Shown: positions 40,753 to 50,428, numbered from the stretch's first letter. The stretch: DNA of 59,361 nt from Oscillospiraceae bacterium (GCA_017561205.1 JAFZDL010000021.1:1-59361), one strand, 5' to 3'. Made by a program: numbers and translations. The notes: generated from the letters alone by a model not told the origin.

Positions 40753-43680
40753 TTATGCAATTTTGAATTGCTGCGTTGCGGCCAATCCTCCGTTGAAATA
40801 CACATCAATGGTGTATGTTCCGGCAGCAGTGGGCATTGGCGGCATTTGCAGTTTGCAATAGTCGTTTTTCCACATCTTTGCAAGGGTACTTGTGGTTGTG
40901 CTGAGGAGCACAGGAGTAGATTCAGCGTTACGAACGAGGAATGTGATTTCAACAGAATTATCGCTGAGTGTGATGTAATCCTTTTTGAGTTCAATTAGGT
41001 AAGAGCCGCCTTCTCCGGTAGCAAAAGTGCTTTCAAACTTTACATCACTTATCTTCTTGCCATTCCAATTCTGCAGGCTGGAAGTTTTGCACATATGGAA
41101 TACCAAATCACTGCGTTTCAGTTCATGCCTTCCGACTTTCTGACTGTAATCAGACCCGCTGGCAGTCTTTGCTTCCAAAACAGAACCCAACAGAGGAACA
41201 TCCTTTGCATCGGTCAACCAAATGCGGTATGTTACATTAGGAAGAAGGGAAGAGATTGTTGCTTCGTTTTTGTCGCAAGCAACACTTTTCTCTTGTTCAA
41301 TACCGACGATTGCATAATGGAGCTTCCAACCGTCCTTAGGAACCGATTGGCTGGTATTCCAAGTAAACTTTAACGTACCGGACTTGCTGTTATCAGCTTT
41401 CATATCGGTCACGGTAATAGAGTTGGCCGGGATATCTTTTTTGACACCCTCGCTCATACCTTCGGCCTTTACTTCAACAATAAAGTTAGAAGTGTGATCA
41501 AGGTTTTTGAAGGTCACTGTGGTATCGGAGACAGTAGCAGTTTGGTTATAGGTGCCACCGATGCAGGAAATTTGCCATGAGGTAACTTTTTCACCTGCAG
41601 GCGTAGCCCACTTAACAACCAGTTCGTTGTTTATACAACTTACAATATTTACTTTTTCTGCCTTGATAACCTTGCGTGCAGTGTAAAGGATCTCGCTTTC
41701 ACCGGTAACATAAAGATCTTCTTTTGGTACTAAGCGGAATTTGTAGGCCTTGCCAACTGTCAGATCACTAATCGTGACTCTGTGGGAAACCATTTCCGCA
41801 GTTCGTTCAGCTTCGCCTTCTGTGGAATAGTTAACAGTCCAAGCTTCGCTGTCAGGTCCGTCGATGGTGAAATTAAGAATCACACTTCCATCGGTTGCAC
41901 CGGTAATTGCGTCAAAGTGAACGATGTTTGATTGAATCGGAGTGGAGTATGTGAGAGGGCCAACGCCGGCAACACTGTAATAACTGTTGGCAACAATCTT
42001 TATGTTGTATGCAGTGCTGGGGGGCAACTCTTTAAATTCAGCTTTTCCGTCCTTAACGGTTGCAGGAATGCGGTTGCCATAGGTGTCAACACAAACGACC
42101 TGCAACAGTGTTTCATCATCGCTGGTTTCAATGTTAACAATCAAGGAATCCTTTGCGCCATTCAGAGAAATGGAGTCGACAACTATAACAAAGAAATGCT
42201 TGTATATGAAATAACCTGCAGCAAGCAAGCCAGCTATAAGCAGAACGATAACGGAATTACGAACCCAGTGCCGCTTTTTCGTTCTATCCTCGGAGGATTC
42301 GTCTTCGTCAATTTCCTCAGCCTCGTCTTCAGCCGTAGGCTCTACAGAATCTTCCTCCACATCTTCTTCCTCGGAATCAATTGTTTCTTCGGTATTGGGT
42401 GCTTCAGCCTCTACTTCGATAGGTTCCAGCTCGGGAAGTTCAATGTACTCGGGAACAGTCACAGGTTCGGGAACAGAAAGTGTAGCCAACTCATCTGCCT
42501 GGGTCAAAATTTCGGTTACCTCGCCGGTCAGTTTCTCGTAATTCGTTTCATCACCAGTTAAATGTAAATCTTCGGCAGTAACATCGGACAGCGAGGGTAC
42601 ATCTGTTAGTTCGTCAGCAACTAAGGAGGCGTCTTCCTTATCCTCTTCAATGGTAATTGCTTCTTGATTCTCGTTTATCTCTGCTGAAACAGGAGCGCTT
42701 TCAGTTTCGACAGGGCTTTCTTCAATTTGAGATGTGCCATCATCCTCGGTTACGTTTTCCTCAGCAGTAGGTAGAGGAACAATGGGGGAGTCCAATGCAC
42801 CATTGCGCTGCATATACTCCACAATGGCTTGGCCCATCTGAACAGGCTCCTGCCAACGTTCTGCCGGATCGGGATCACAGGCTTTTAAGATGATTTCACT
42901 CATTTCATAATCTGCATACAAGGGGGAGGGCAACTTGGCGCCGGGAGTAATATCATCGTTAAAAGGTAATTCGCCGTTGTTATATGCTTGATAAAGAATC
43001 AAACCAATGGCATAAATGTCGATGGTGGTATTCAGAGCGGCATAAGCGTCGCTGATCTCAGCAGGTGTATAAATACTGCGGGATTTTTCGGGTAGTGACA
43101 TATACTTGAGGGAGTCCAATTTAATAAATCCAAGACCACCAACCTTATACTGGAGCTGATCGGTAACAAAAATGTTGCCGGGTTTCAAGCCTACATACAA
43201 ATATCCGCTTCTTCTGCTGACAGACATGGCAGCGCACAGGTCCAAACCTAAATTCAGTGCATCCAGGTGGGTAAAAGCGTGGCGCTTAAAATGTGTCTCG
43301 AGGGTGCGGTTGTATGTACGCAGGAGGTAAATGTCATAGCCTTTTCCGTCTTCCTTGGGCTCTAATTGCCATGCATCATAGGGCGTATAGCCCTCTTGCT
43401 CGGACAAACGCTTTTGAATGTCGATTTCGGCAATAATCTCGTCAGCAACTTCCTTATAGTAGGCGAGCGCAGTTTCCTCGTCCGGATATGCACCGGAAAG
43501 CAAAAGAGCATCCATCTGCGCAGGATATGCCGGGACTGAGATGATTTTTACGATGTACTTTTCGTCAGTATCTTCCTTAATGGCTGGGCAGCAATAAATA
43601 CCGTGGTGTTCATTAATGGGATCGCCCATAATCATACCATCCAGTAAGGGAGATATGCGTTTTGGTTCAAACAAAGTCAT
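40753..43680 (-). CDS. Transmembrane pseudokinase with Fn3-like ectodomain
   Basis: A 975-residue protein. Residues about 15-292 fold as a Ser/Thr kinase: Lys45 in YIVKII (VAIK position), TIDIYAIGLILYQAYNNGELPF (helix F) and PAERWQEP (the conserved Arg) are present. The catalytic HRD reads YVG (162-164) and DFG reads GLG (182-184), so both catalytic Asp are Gly. Residues 305-465 are a very acidic low-complexity linker. RTKKRHWVRN precedes one membrane helix (475-493). The exterior part (about 500-860) is a string of Fn3-like beta sandwiches (NLDHTSNFIVEVKAEG, LTVGKAYKFRL) and a final beta domain. It likely signals by binding, not phosphorylation. Divergent from the zinc-ribbon/SH3b gene. Confidence 0.85.
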   Translation of the reverse strand: MTLFEPKRISPLLDGMIMGDPINEHHGIYCCPAIKEDTDEKYIVKIISVPAYPAQMDALLLSGAYPDEETALAYYKEVADEIIAEIDIQKRLSEQEGYTPYDAWQLEPKEDGKGYDIYLLRTYNRTLETHFKRHAFTHLDALNLGLDLCAAMSVSRRSGYLYVGLKPGNIFVTDQLQYKVGGLGFIKLDSLKYMSLPEKSRSIYTPAEISDAYAALNTTIDIYAIGLILYQAYNNGELPFNDDITPGAKLPSPLYADYEMSEIILKACDPDPAERWQEPVQMGQAIVEYMQRNGALDSPIVPLPTAEENVTEDDGTSQIEESPVETESAPVSAEINENQEAITIEEDKEDASLVADELTDVPSLSDVTAEDLHLTGDETNYEKLTGEVTEILTQADELATLSVPEPVTVPEYIELPELEPIEVEAEAPNTEETIDSEEEDVEEDSVEPTAEDEAEEIDEDESSEDRTKKRHWVRNSVIVLLIAGLLAAGYFIYKHFFVIVVDSISLNGAKDSLIVNIETSDDETLLQVVCVDTYGNRIPATVKDGKAEFKELPPSTAYNIKIVANSYYSVAGVGPLTYSTPIQSNIVHFDAITGATDGSVILNFTIDGPDSEAWTVNYSTEGEAERTAEMVSHRVTISDLTVGKAYKFRLVPKEDLYVTGESEILYTARKVIKAEKVNIVSCINNELVVKWATPAGEKVTSWQISCIGGTYNQTATVSDTTVTFKNLDHTSNFIVEVKAEGMSEGVKKDIPANSITVTDMKADNSKSGTLKFTWNTSQSVPKDGWKLHYAIVGIEQEKSVACDKNEATISSLLPNVTYRIWLTDAKDVPLLGSVLEAKTASGSDYSQKVGRHELKRSDLVFHMCKTSSLQNWNGKKISDVKFESTFATGEGGSYLIELKKDYITLSDNSVEITFLVRNAESTPVLLSTTTSTLAKMWKNDYCKLQMPPMPTAAGTYTIDVYFNGGLAATQQFKIA

Positions 43681-43826
43681 CGCCTCCTTGAATATAAACT
43701 AAGTTAATGGTGTACAAGAAAATATGTAAATTAAATAATTTTCTGTATTTTGACAGTAAAATATAGATTTATATTAACTCATGCTAATTATAAAATAAAT
43801 TTCTAAAAAAAGCAACAGAATAATAG

Positions 43827-43855
43827 TTGTTTTATTCAACAAGAAATGCTATAAT
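43827..43855 (+). promoter_or_regulatory. Promoter of the zinc-ribbon/SH3b gene
   Basis: TTGTTT (43827-43832), 17-base spacer, TGC-TATAAT (43850-43855). The leader carries a small hairpin GCAGG-GGAA-CCTGC before AGGAGG. The surrounding gap 43681-43907 is strikingly AT-rich and otherwise empty. Confidence 0.65.
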
Positions 43856-43907
43856 GTATGTGAAATAGATTTTAGCAGGGGAACCTGCCGTCCAGGAGGT
43901 ATAAAGA

Positions 43908-45233
43908 ATGGGTAAAATTATTTGCGATATTTGTGGAACTTCCTACCCGGAAACAGCAAAGCAGTGTCCTGTTTGCGGATGTGTGCGTCCCGGGGACGTT
44001 CAGCGCGTTACAAACGAAATCAATACAGATGAAAACGGTACATCCGGCTATACCTATGTTAAGGGAGGCCGTTTTTCTAAATCCAATGTAAAGAAACGCA
44101 ATAAGGGAGACGGAAGCGGCACGGCTGCAAAGTCCGCTCCTGTTGAGAAAGACGCTGAAATGGAACCTAAGAATAACCGCGGTTTGGTGATTGCTGCAAT
44201 TATCCTGTTGCTTGCGATTATTGGTGTTGTGATCTATATCGCAGTAGGTTTCTTTGGCCCTATCGCCGGTACAGGTAACAACCCTACTACTGGTACAACA
44301 GACAGCCAACTGGATCTTTCCTGTAAGGGTATTGTTTTAGATACTGATATGGTGATTTTGAGCAAGGCTGGCGATGCACACCTGCTCAGTTATAAGCTTC
44401 AGCCTGAAAATACCAAGGATGCAGTAACGTTTACTTCCGAGAATCCTGAGATTGCGACTGTAAATGAAAAGGGCAGTATCACTGCTGTTGCAGACGGCGA
44501 AACAAAGATCATCATTAAGTGTGGCGAAGCAGAAAAGGTTTGCACTGTATACTGCCAATTTGAGGAGGATCCTACGGCAACTACAGCGCCTACCACTACA
44601 ACAGAAACTGATGCAACCGGTTCTACTGACACGACTGCGCCCACTGATGCTACGGATTCTACCGCAACTACGGCTCCTACTGTGGCCGGAACGGATATTC
44701 GACTGAACCGCAACGATATCACCTTGCAGTACCAAGGTGAAAAGTGGGAACTTTACAGCGGCTCTGTTTCCAAGGATAAGGTGACATTCACCAGTGAAAA
44801 CGAGTCTGTTGTTACTTTCGTAGATGGCTGGGTCACTGCTGTAAGCGGCAGCCCGGAACCTGTTAAAGTACACGCAGAATATGCGGGTCAGAAAGTCACT
44901 TGTTTGATTCAATGCAAGTTCCAGGAAAGCAGCGGCACTGTAGGTAATGGTGGTGTATCTGAGGACGGTGGCGGTGTTGCCAATGGCGGTACTTCCGAAG
45001 ATGGTGGCACTTCCGGAAATATTGGCACCCCTGTTAATCTGACCGGTAAGATCGTTAATGTGCAGGTAGAGGTGAATGTCCGTTCCGATGCAGGTACTGA
45101 GTTCGCAAAGACCGGCGCGCTGCCCTTGGGTCAGCAGGTGACTATTACAGAAACCAAGAATGACAGCACCGGTATGCAGTGGGGTAAGACCTCTGCCGGC
45201 TGGGTTCGCATGGATTACATTCAGATTAACTGA
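43908..45233 (+). CDS. Zinc-ribbon, Ig-like and SH3b membrane protein
   Basis: A 441-residue protein. An N-terminal zinc ribbon (Cys6, Cys9, Cys20, Cys23: CDICG...CPVCG) faces the cytoplasm. A basic and charged linker leads to one membrane helix at 92-114. Outside are two Big2-type immunoglobulin-like domains (about 135-215 and 263-335; VTFTSENPEIATVNEKGSIT is the BIG_2 signature), joined by a Thr-rich linker (about 216-262). A Gly-rich stretch follows, then a C-terminal SH3b domain (about 378-441; VNVRSDAGTEFAKTGALPLGQQVTI, ending GWVRMDYIQI) that should bind cell-wall peptides. It is divergent from the pseudokinase gene, so the two may form one envelope-sensing unit; that link is inference. 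Confidence 0.85.
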   Translation: MGKIICDICGTSYPETAKQCPVCGCVRPGDVQRVTNEINTDENGTSGYTYVKGGRFSKSNVKKRNKGDGSGTAAKSAPVEKDAEMEPKNNRGLVIAAIILLLAIIGVVIYIAVGFFGPIAGTGNNPTTGTTDSQLDLSCKGIVLDTDMVILSKAGDAHLLSYKLQPENTKDAVTFTSENPEIATVNEKGSITAVADGETKIIIKCGEAEKVCTVYCQFEEDPTATTAPTTTTETDATGSTDTTAPTDATDSTATTAPTVAGTDIRLNRNDITLQYQGEKWELYSGSVSKDKVTFTSENESVVTFVDGWVTAVSGSPEPVKVHAEYAGQKVTCLIQCKFQESSGTVGNGGVSEDGGGVANGGTSEDGGTSGNIGTPVNLTGKIVNVQVEVNVRSDAGTEFAKTGALPLGQQVTITETKNDSTGMQWGKTSAGWVRMDYIQIN

Positions 45234-45247
45234 AACTAAGTATTTTA

Positions 45248-45280
45248 GAAGCCGAAATGCATTTGCATTTCGGCTTCGTT
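45248..45280. terminator. Bidirectional terminator
   Basis: GAAGCCGAAATGC (45248-45260), ATTT loop, GCATTTCGGCTTC (45265-45277), then GTTCTT; a 13-bp stem between convergent genes. Confidence 0.88.
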
Positions 45281-45281
45281 C

Positions 45282-45488
45282 TTATTCACCGTTAAGGCCA
45301 ATTCTGTTTCTGCGGAACAGAAGAGTTAAGCACCACAGACCGGCCAGACCGACAACTGCATAGATGATGCGGCTGATAGCAGCAGTTTGCCCGCCAAAGA
45401 TCCAAGCGACCAGGTCAAATTTGAACAGGCCCACAAGTCCCCAGTTTACAGAGCCGATAATGGATAAGATCAGTGCTAAAGTGTCCAT
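45282..45488 (-). CDS. DUF378-family small membrane protein
   Basis: A 68-residue protein; ATG at 45488 with GGAGG eight bases upstream. LALILSIIGSVNWGLVGLFKFDLVAWIFGG and ISRIIYAVVGLAGLWCL are the two membrane helices of the DUF378 (YuzA-like) family, whose NWGLVG motif is highly conserved. Function unknown. It is a monocistronic gene between convergent and divergent neighbours. Confidence 0.9.
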   Translation of the reverse strand: MDTLALILSIIGSVNWGLVGLFKFDLVAWIFGGQTAAISRIIYAVVGLAGLWCLTLLFRRNRIGLNGE

Positions 45489-45557
45489 ATGGTTTACCTC
45501 CATTTACAAGTTTGGGTAGTGGTATTTTGTCCCGCTGAAAATAAAATATGCAAACCG

Positions 45558-45586
45558 TTGCAAATTTGCGGAAAATTCGTTATAAT
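45558..45586 (+). promoter_or_regulatory. ispE promoter
   Basis: TTGCAA (45558-45563), 17-base spacer, TATAAT (45581-45586), about 30 bases before the start. Confidence 0.7.
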
Positions 45587-45615
45587 ACTTTCAAAATTGT
45601 GGGAAGGTGATTGAT

Positions 45616-46473
45616 ATGACGACTTTGTACGAAGGCGCATTTGCGAAAATTAATTTAACATTAGATGTCCTGGGCAAGCGAGAGGACGGCTATCACGATC
45701 TAAAGAGCGTGATGCAGACAATTTCCATTCGTGATGATGTAGAAATTGATGTAGATACCGGCAAGCCCTGGGTGCTTAAATGTGACGCAGACGGAATTCC
45801 TGCTGACAGACGCAATCTTGCCTGGAAGGCTGCTGAAGTGTTCTTTGAGCAGACCAAAAGAACAACAACGGGCTTGGAGATCCGTATTACTAAACGTATC
45901 CCAATGGAAGCAGGTTTGGGCGGTGGCAGTGCTGATGCTGCAGCTGTTCTGCGTGCTTTGAATCGGCATTACGGCAATCCTCTTTCCATTATGGCCTTGG
46001 CTGAGCTCGGTGCCCTTGTGGGTAGTGATGTGCCTTTCTGCGTTCTCTGTGGCACAGCTATGGTGGAAGGCAGGGGAGAGCGCTTAAGAAAGCTGCCGGA
46101 TCTGCCTGATTGTTGTTTTGTGGTGTGCAAACCGGATTTTTCTGTATCTACCCCGGAACTGTACAAGAAAATTGATGAGGTTGAGATTGCCAAACGACCC
46201 GATCACCAGGCTATGGAAAGCGCCTTGCTTGCCGGCGATCTGGGAAAAATTGCTGAGAATGTTTTCAATGTGTTTGATCCGGTTGTAACTGCCGATCATT
46301 TGGAACTGAATTACATTAAGTCCATCTTCAACAGCTACGGCTCAATCAATCAGCAAATGACCGGATCCGGTTCGGCTGTGTTTGCGATGGTACCTGATTT
46401 TGAGTTTGCTGCAGTAATCTGCAATATGCTGAAAGAAAATTATCCGCAGGTATATATTGCCAAGCCTGTATAA
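45616..46473 (+). CDS. ispE: 4-diphosphocytidyl-2-C-methyl-D-erythritol kinase
   Basis: A 285-residue GHMP kinase of the MEP isoprenoid pathway. AKINLTLDVLGKREDGYHDLKSVMQTI is the substrate-binding N-terminus, IPMEAGLGGGSADAAAVLRAL the ATP loop, and MTGSGSAVFAMV the third GHMP motif. The ATG at 45616 is chosen because AAGGTGA lies five bases upstream; a GTG at 45607 is part of that site. It ends before a perfect hairpin that precedes spoIIR. Confidence 0.96.
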   Translation: MTTLYEGAFAKINLTLDVLGKREDGYHDLKSVMQTISIRDDVEIDVDTGKPWVLKCDADGIPADRRNLAWKAAEVFFEQTKRTTTGLEIRITKRIPMEAGLGGGSADAAAVLRALNRHYGNPLSIMALAELGALVGSDVPFCVLCGTAMVEGRGERLRKLPDLPDCCFVVCKPDFSVSTPELYKKIDEVEIAKRPDHQAMESALLAGDLGKIAENVFNVFDPVVTADHLELNYIKSIFNSYGSINQQMTGSGSAVFAMVPDFEFAAVICNMLKENYPQVYIAKPV

Positions 46474-46485
46474 TTTTACGAAATT

Positions 46486-46518
46486 CCGTCCATACTGGAG
46501 TTATTTCAGTATGGACGG
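46486..46518 (+). terminator. Perfect 12-bp hairpin between ispE and spoIIR
   Basis: CCGTCCATACTG (46486-46497), nine-base loop, CAGTATGGACGG (46507-46518), followed by TGCTTTT and then the spoIIR ATG. It can act as an ispE terminator and also buries the only purine-rich stretch (GGACGG) before spoIIR. Confidence 0.65.
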
Positions 46519-46525
46519 TGCTTTT

Positions 46526-47125
46526 ATGAAGAAATTTATCAAAGTAATTGTGATCGCTTGTTTTCTTTTGTTTGTCATTGGGATTGCAGATGTATATAAG
46601 GATAAAATAGCGTTACATGATAACCTAATCAGACTGCATGTGGTTGCCAATTCCGATTCTCGTGAAGACCAGGAAATTAAACTGCGGGTTAAGGATGCTG
46701 TCGTGGCCTACTTACAACCTTTAATTAAAGACCTTTCGGATAAAGAACAGGCCATGGTGTTTGTCGCGGATAATTTAACATCCATTCAGTTGATTGCCAA
46801 TGAAGTTTTGGATGATTGTGGAGTAAGTAACAGAGCAACGGTGTATCTTAGGCCAGAAGCTTTTAATACACGAAAATACGATACCTTTTCGTTGCCGTCT
46901 GGGGTATATGATTCATTGAGAATAGAAATCGGTGAGAGTGGTGGAAAGAATTGGTGGTGCGTAGTATTCCCATCCTTGTGTTTGCCTGCAACTTCTGATG
47001 GATTTCAAGATACTGCTGTATCTTCGGGTTTTTCTGAGGAGCTTGGAAATACTCTGGCGAACGGAAATAATTTTCGATTTTTTATTCTGGATTGCTTGGG
47101 GAGAATAGAAAATTTATTTTATTAG
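46526..47125 (+). CDS. spoIIR: Stage II sporulation protein R
   Basis: A 199-residue secreted signalling protein. Start at 46526 gives a signal peptide (KKFIKVIVIACFLLFVIGIA). DNLIRLHVVANSDSREDQEIKLRVKDAV is the family hallmark, and GKNWWCVVFPSLC is the conserved C-terminal motif. In B. subtilis it is made in the forespore under sigma-F and activates SpoIIGA, which processes pro-sigma-E. There is no good ribosome binding site; the nearby GGACGG is inside a hairpin, and an in-frame ATG at 46511 lies in the same stem. Confidence 0.92.
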   Translation: MKKFIKVIVIACFLLFVIGIADVYKDKIALHDNLIRLHVVANSDSREDQEIKLRVKDAVVAYLQPLIKDLSDKEQAMVFVADNLTSIQLIANEVLDDCGVSNRATVYLRPEAFNTRKYDTFSLPSGVYDSLRIEIGESGGKNWWCVVFPSLCLPATSDGFQDTAVSSGFSEELGNTLANGNNFRFFILDCLGRIENLFY

Positions 47126-47182
47126 TCACTATAAATTGGACCGATGCTGTGTTATGATATAAAAAAGAGGGGAGGAACTATT

Positions 47183-50100
47183 ATGCTGACTTTATTGCTG
47201 GGAACAGATTGGATTGCCAATCGTGATATGGTTCTTGATATGATTGCACAGGATGTGGCTGATGAGAAGAGCGGTGTGGTCTATATGGTACCGGAGTTGG
47301 TCAGCCATGACACGGAACGCCGTCTTTGTGCGCGAGCTGGCGATACAGCCAGCCGTTATGCTGAGGTTGTTACCTTTACAAGGTTGGTAAAACGAGTTGC
47401 GGATGCGGCCGGACACAGTATACCGGAATGTATGGATAACGGTGGACGGTTGGTGGCTATGGCTTCAGCCGTCCGTCAGCTTCATAGTAAACTGAAGGCC
47501 TACGCCGCTGTGGAGACAAGACCGGATTTTTTGACAGGTCTTTTAGATGCTGTAGATGAGTTTAAGCGCTGTTGTATTACATCGGCGGATTTGCTGGCAG
47601 CCAGCAAAAGAACTGAGGGCAGTTTTGCGCAAAAATTAGAGGAATTGGCGCTGATTTTAGAAGCGTATGATGCAATTTGTGCGCAAGGAAAGCGGGATCC
47701 ACGAGATCAAATGACCTGGCTGTTGGAGCAGTTAGAGGACAGTGACTTTGCCCAGAAACACTCCTTCTACATAGACGGTTTTCCGGATTTTACACGGCAG
47801 CATACAGCAATTTTAGCGCATTTAATTGCCGAGAGTGATTCGGTAGTCGTTAGCTTGAACTGCGACTGTGCAGATTCAGAGAATCCGGCATTTGAGAAAG
47901 CGGGTGTGACAGCGGGTGAGCTTTTGCGGCTTGCAAAAGCTGTGGGCATCCAAACAAAAATATTTACGGTGGAACCTAAAAATAAAGGTATACAGTCGGT
48001 TCTTACTACGTTATATCAAGGTAAAATTACAAATCAATCCGAAGCGTTGCGGGTCTATACTATGGATTCTGTATATGCAGAGTGCCATGCAGCAGGTGAA
48101 AAAATTATGGATCTGGTGCGTGGCGGCTCTCGGTATCGAGATGTCAGTGTTGTTTGCCCGGATATGGCGGCATACGCCAATGTGCTGAACATGGTTCTTG
48201 ATAGGTATCATATTCCTGTCTACCTGTCTGGAACTGAGGATATATTAAGCAATTCTGTAATAACAACCGTAATTTCCGCAATTGATGCTGCAGTGCAAGG
48301 TTTTGAACAGGCAGATGTACTGCGCTATTTGAAGTCACCACTATCTCCTCTTTCCGTGACACAATGCGATAAGGTAGAAAATTATGCGTTACTGTGGAAA
48401 ATTAGTGGTAACCAGTGGGAGAATGAGTGGAAAAACCATCCGGAAGATTTAAGTGATTATTGGAAGGAAGAAGATAAAACAAGACTTGCAGAACTGAACC
48501 AATTACGGCGCAGCGCCCTGACACCATTGTTAACACTTGGTAAGGCGTTAAAGCAGGCAGATAGTTTGCAGCAGCTCGTGGAAGCTCTGTATGCATTCCT
48601 GGATAATATCAATCTGGATGCACGGCTTAAGGAACTGGCAACGCATTTAGAGGATTCCGGTGATCTCCGCAACAGTCAGATTCTTATGCAGCTTTGGGAA
48701 ATATTGTTGACAGCCTTGGAACAGCTTTCTTCCATGCTTGGACAGACTTATTGGGATACCCAGACCTTCACACGACTGCTGAAGCTGTTGCTGAGCCAGT
48801 ATGATGTAGGCACGATTCCCGCAGTATTGGATGCAGTAACCATTGGCCCCGTCAGCGCAATGCGTTGTCATCAAACAAAGCATCTGTTGATTTTGGGTGC
48901 AAATGAGGGCGTATTCCCTACATACGGCGGTACAACTGGTGTTTTGACCGACCGAGAAAGAACACAACTGCGGGCATTGGGCGTGCCTCTCACCGGTGGG
49001 GCTATGGAGGGCTTGCAGGCAGAGTTTGGTGAAATTTACGGCGTTTTTTGCAGCGCAACGGATACAGTTTCTGTTTCTTGCTCCGGACAGCCCTCCTATT
49101 TGCATCGTAGGCTTAGTGAAATGGCCGGTGGTGAAACAGAGGTGTTACCAATCGGTGTTGCAACTACTGAACCGATGGAAGCCGGCGCTCTCTTAGCCAG
49201 AATGAATGACAAAACGGCAGCAAATAAGCTTGGACTGTTGGAAGAATATCAAAACCTCAAGGATATAAATAACCACGATTTGGGCGAAATGTCTGCAGAT
49301 ACGGTTAGTGAGCTTTACGGGCAGACTATAAATCTGTCTGCATCTCAGGTGGACAAGCTTGCGGATTGCCGTTTGGCATATTTCTTGAAATACGGTCTTA
49401 AGCTAAAAGAACGCAAACCGGTAACTGTAGATCCGGCAGAATTTGGTACCTATGTCCATGCGGTTCTGGAAGATACAGGCCGAAAAATTATGGAGCTGGG
49501 TGGATTCCGTGAGGTTTCTTTAGATCAGACAATCGAGATCGCCAATGAATTCTCGCAGCAGTATATTGCAGAGCATTTTAGTCAAATTGACTCACAGAGG
49601 CTTAGTTATCTGTTCCGTAGAAATGCGCAGGAATTGGAACTGATTGTTGCTGAATTGTGGCAAGAATTGCTGGAATCGGATTTTGCGCCAATCGCTTTTG
49701 AATTGGGATTTGGGCCGGATAAGGAAATGGATGCAATCCACATTGCAGGCAGCACGATGTCAGCTCGTTTGCGCGGATTTGTGGATAGGGTGGATGCCTG
49801 GGAACAGGATGGCCATACCTACTACCGTGTTGTTGACTACAAGACAGGTAAAAAGGATTTTGATTATTGCGACATTTATAACGGACTGGGGCTTCAAATG
49901 CTGCTGTATTTGTTTGCCTTGGAGGAAAAGGGAGCGGATATTCTAGGTGAGAATCCTGTGGCTGCCGGTGTTCAGTATTTTCCGGCAAGAGTACCGATTG
50001 TTCCCTTAGACGGACGGGCAGACATAGCGGAGGCAGAGAAAGAGCGTCTGAAGCTTTGGAAGAGAAAAGGCTTGCTGTTGCGTGATGAATCTGTTCTTGC

Positions 50101-50428
50101 TGCAATGGAACACAGTGAAAAACCGATGCGCCTTTCCTATACACGGAAAAAGGATGGCACTATGTCCGGCGATATAGCAAGCCGTGAGCAGTTAATGCTG
50201 CTAAAGGCCTACATTTTTGCACTTTTGGGAAAAATGGTAGACGATATAGCTTCCGGTTGTGTTGAACCTAACCCGTATACCAGAGGTGGGCGGCACAATG
50301 CCTGTGCATTCTGCCCTTATGGAGCAGTTTGCCATAAAGCAGCAGCGGAGGGAAGACGGGATTATGCAGCAATTACCGCACAGAAATTCTGGGAAGATAT
50401 TGAAAAGGAGATGAGCAGTCATGGCTGA
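47183..50428 (+). CDS. addB: AddB subunit of helicase-nuclease AddAB
   Basis: A 1081-residue double-strand-break repair subunit. Start at 47183 follows GGGGAGGAACTATT. The N-terminus LTLLLGTDWIANRD lacks the Walker A P-loop found in B. subtilis AddB. The C-terminal nuclease has GTYVHAVLEDTGRKI and YRVVDYKTGKKDF (PD-(D/E)XK), framed by Cys729 and Cys1041, Cys1044 and Cys1050 (CAFCPYGAVC), the four ligands of the Fe-S staple. It recognises Chi-like sites in AddAB complexes. It overlaps addA by eight bases. Confidence 0.94.
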   Translation: MLTLLLGTDWIANRDMVLDMIAQDVADEKSGVVYMVPELVSHDTERRLCARAGDTASRYAEVVTFTRLVKRVADAAGHSIPECMDNGGRLVAMASAVRQLHSKLKAYAAVETRPDFLTGLLDAVDEFKRCCITSADLLAASKRTEGSFAQKLEELALILEAYDAICAQGKRDPRDQMTWLLEQLEDSDFAQKHSFYIDGFPDFTRQHTAILAHLIAESDSVVVSLNCDCADSENPAFEKAGVTAGELLRLAKAVGIQTKIFTVEPKNKGIQSVLTTLYQGKITNQSEALRVYTMDSVYAECHAAGEKIMDLVRGGSRYRDVSVVCPDMAAYANVLNMVLDRYHIPVYLSGTEDILSNSVITTVISAIDAAVQGFEQADVLRYLKSPLSPLSVTQCDKVENYALLWKISGNQWENEWKNHPEDLSDYWKEEDKTRLAELNQLRRSALTPLLTLGKALKQADSLQQLVEALYAFLDNINLDARLKELATHLEDSGDLRNSQILMQLWEILLTALEQLSSMLGQTYWDTQTFTRLLKLLLSQYDVGTIPAVLDAVTIGPVSAMRCHQTKHLLILGANEGVFPTYGGTTGVLTDRERTQLRALGVPLTGGAMEGLQAEFGEIYGVFCSATDTVSVSCSGQPSYLHRRLSEMAGGETEVLPIGVATTEPMEAGALLARMNDKTAANKLGLLEEYQNLKDINNHDLGEMSADTVSELYGQTINLSASQVDKLADCRLAYFLKYGLKLKERKPVTVDPAEFGTYVHAVLEDTGRKIMELGGFREVSLDQTIEIANEFSQQYIAEHFSQIDSQRLSYLFRRNAQELELIVAELWQELLESDFAPIAFELGFGPDKEMDAIHIAGSTMSARLRGFVDRVDAWEQDGHTYYRVVDYKTGKKDFDYCDIYNGLGLQMLLYLFALEEKGADILGENPVAAGVQYFPARVPIVPLDGRADIAEAEKERLKLWKRKGLLLRDESVLAAMEHSEKPMRLSYTRKKDGTMSGDIASREQLMLLKAYIFALLGKMVDDIASGCVEPNPYTRGGRHNACAFCPYGAVCHKAAAEGRRDYAAITAQKFWEDIEKEMSSHG

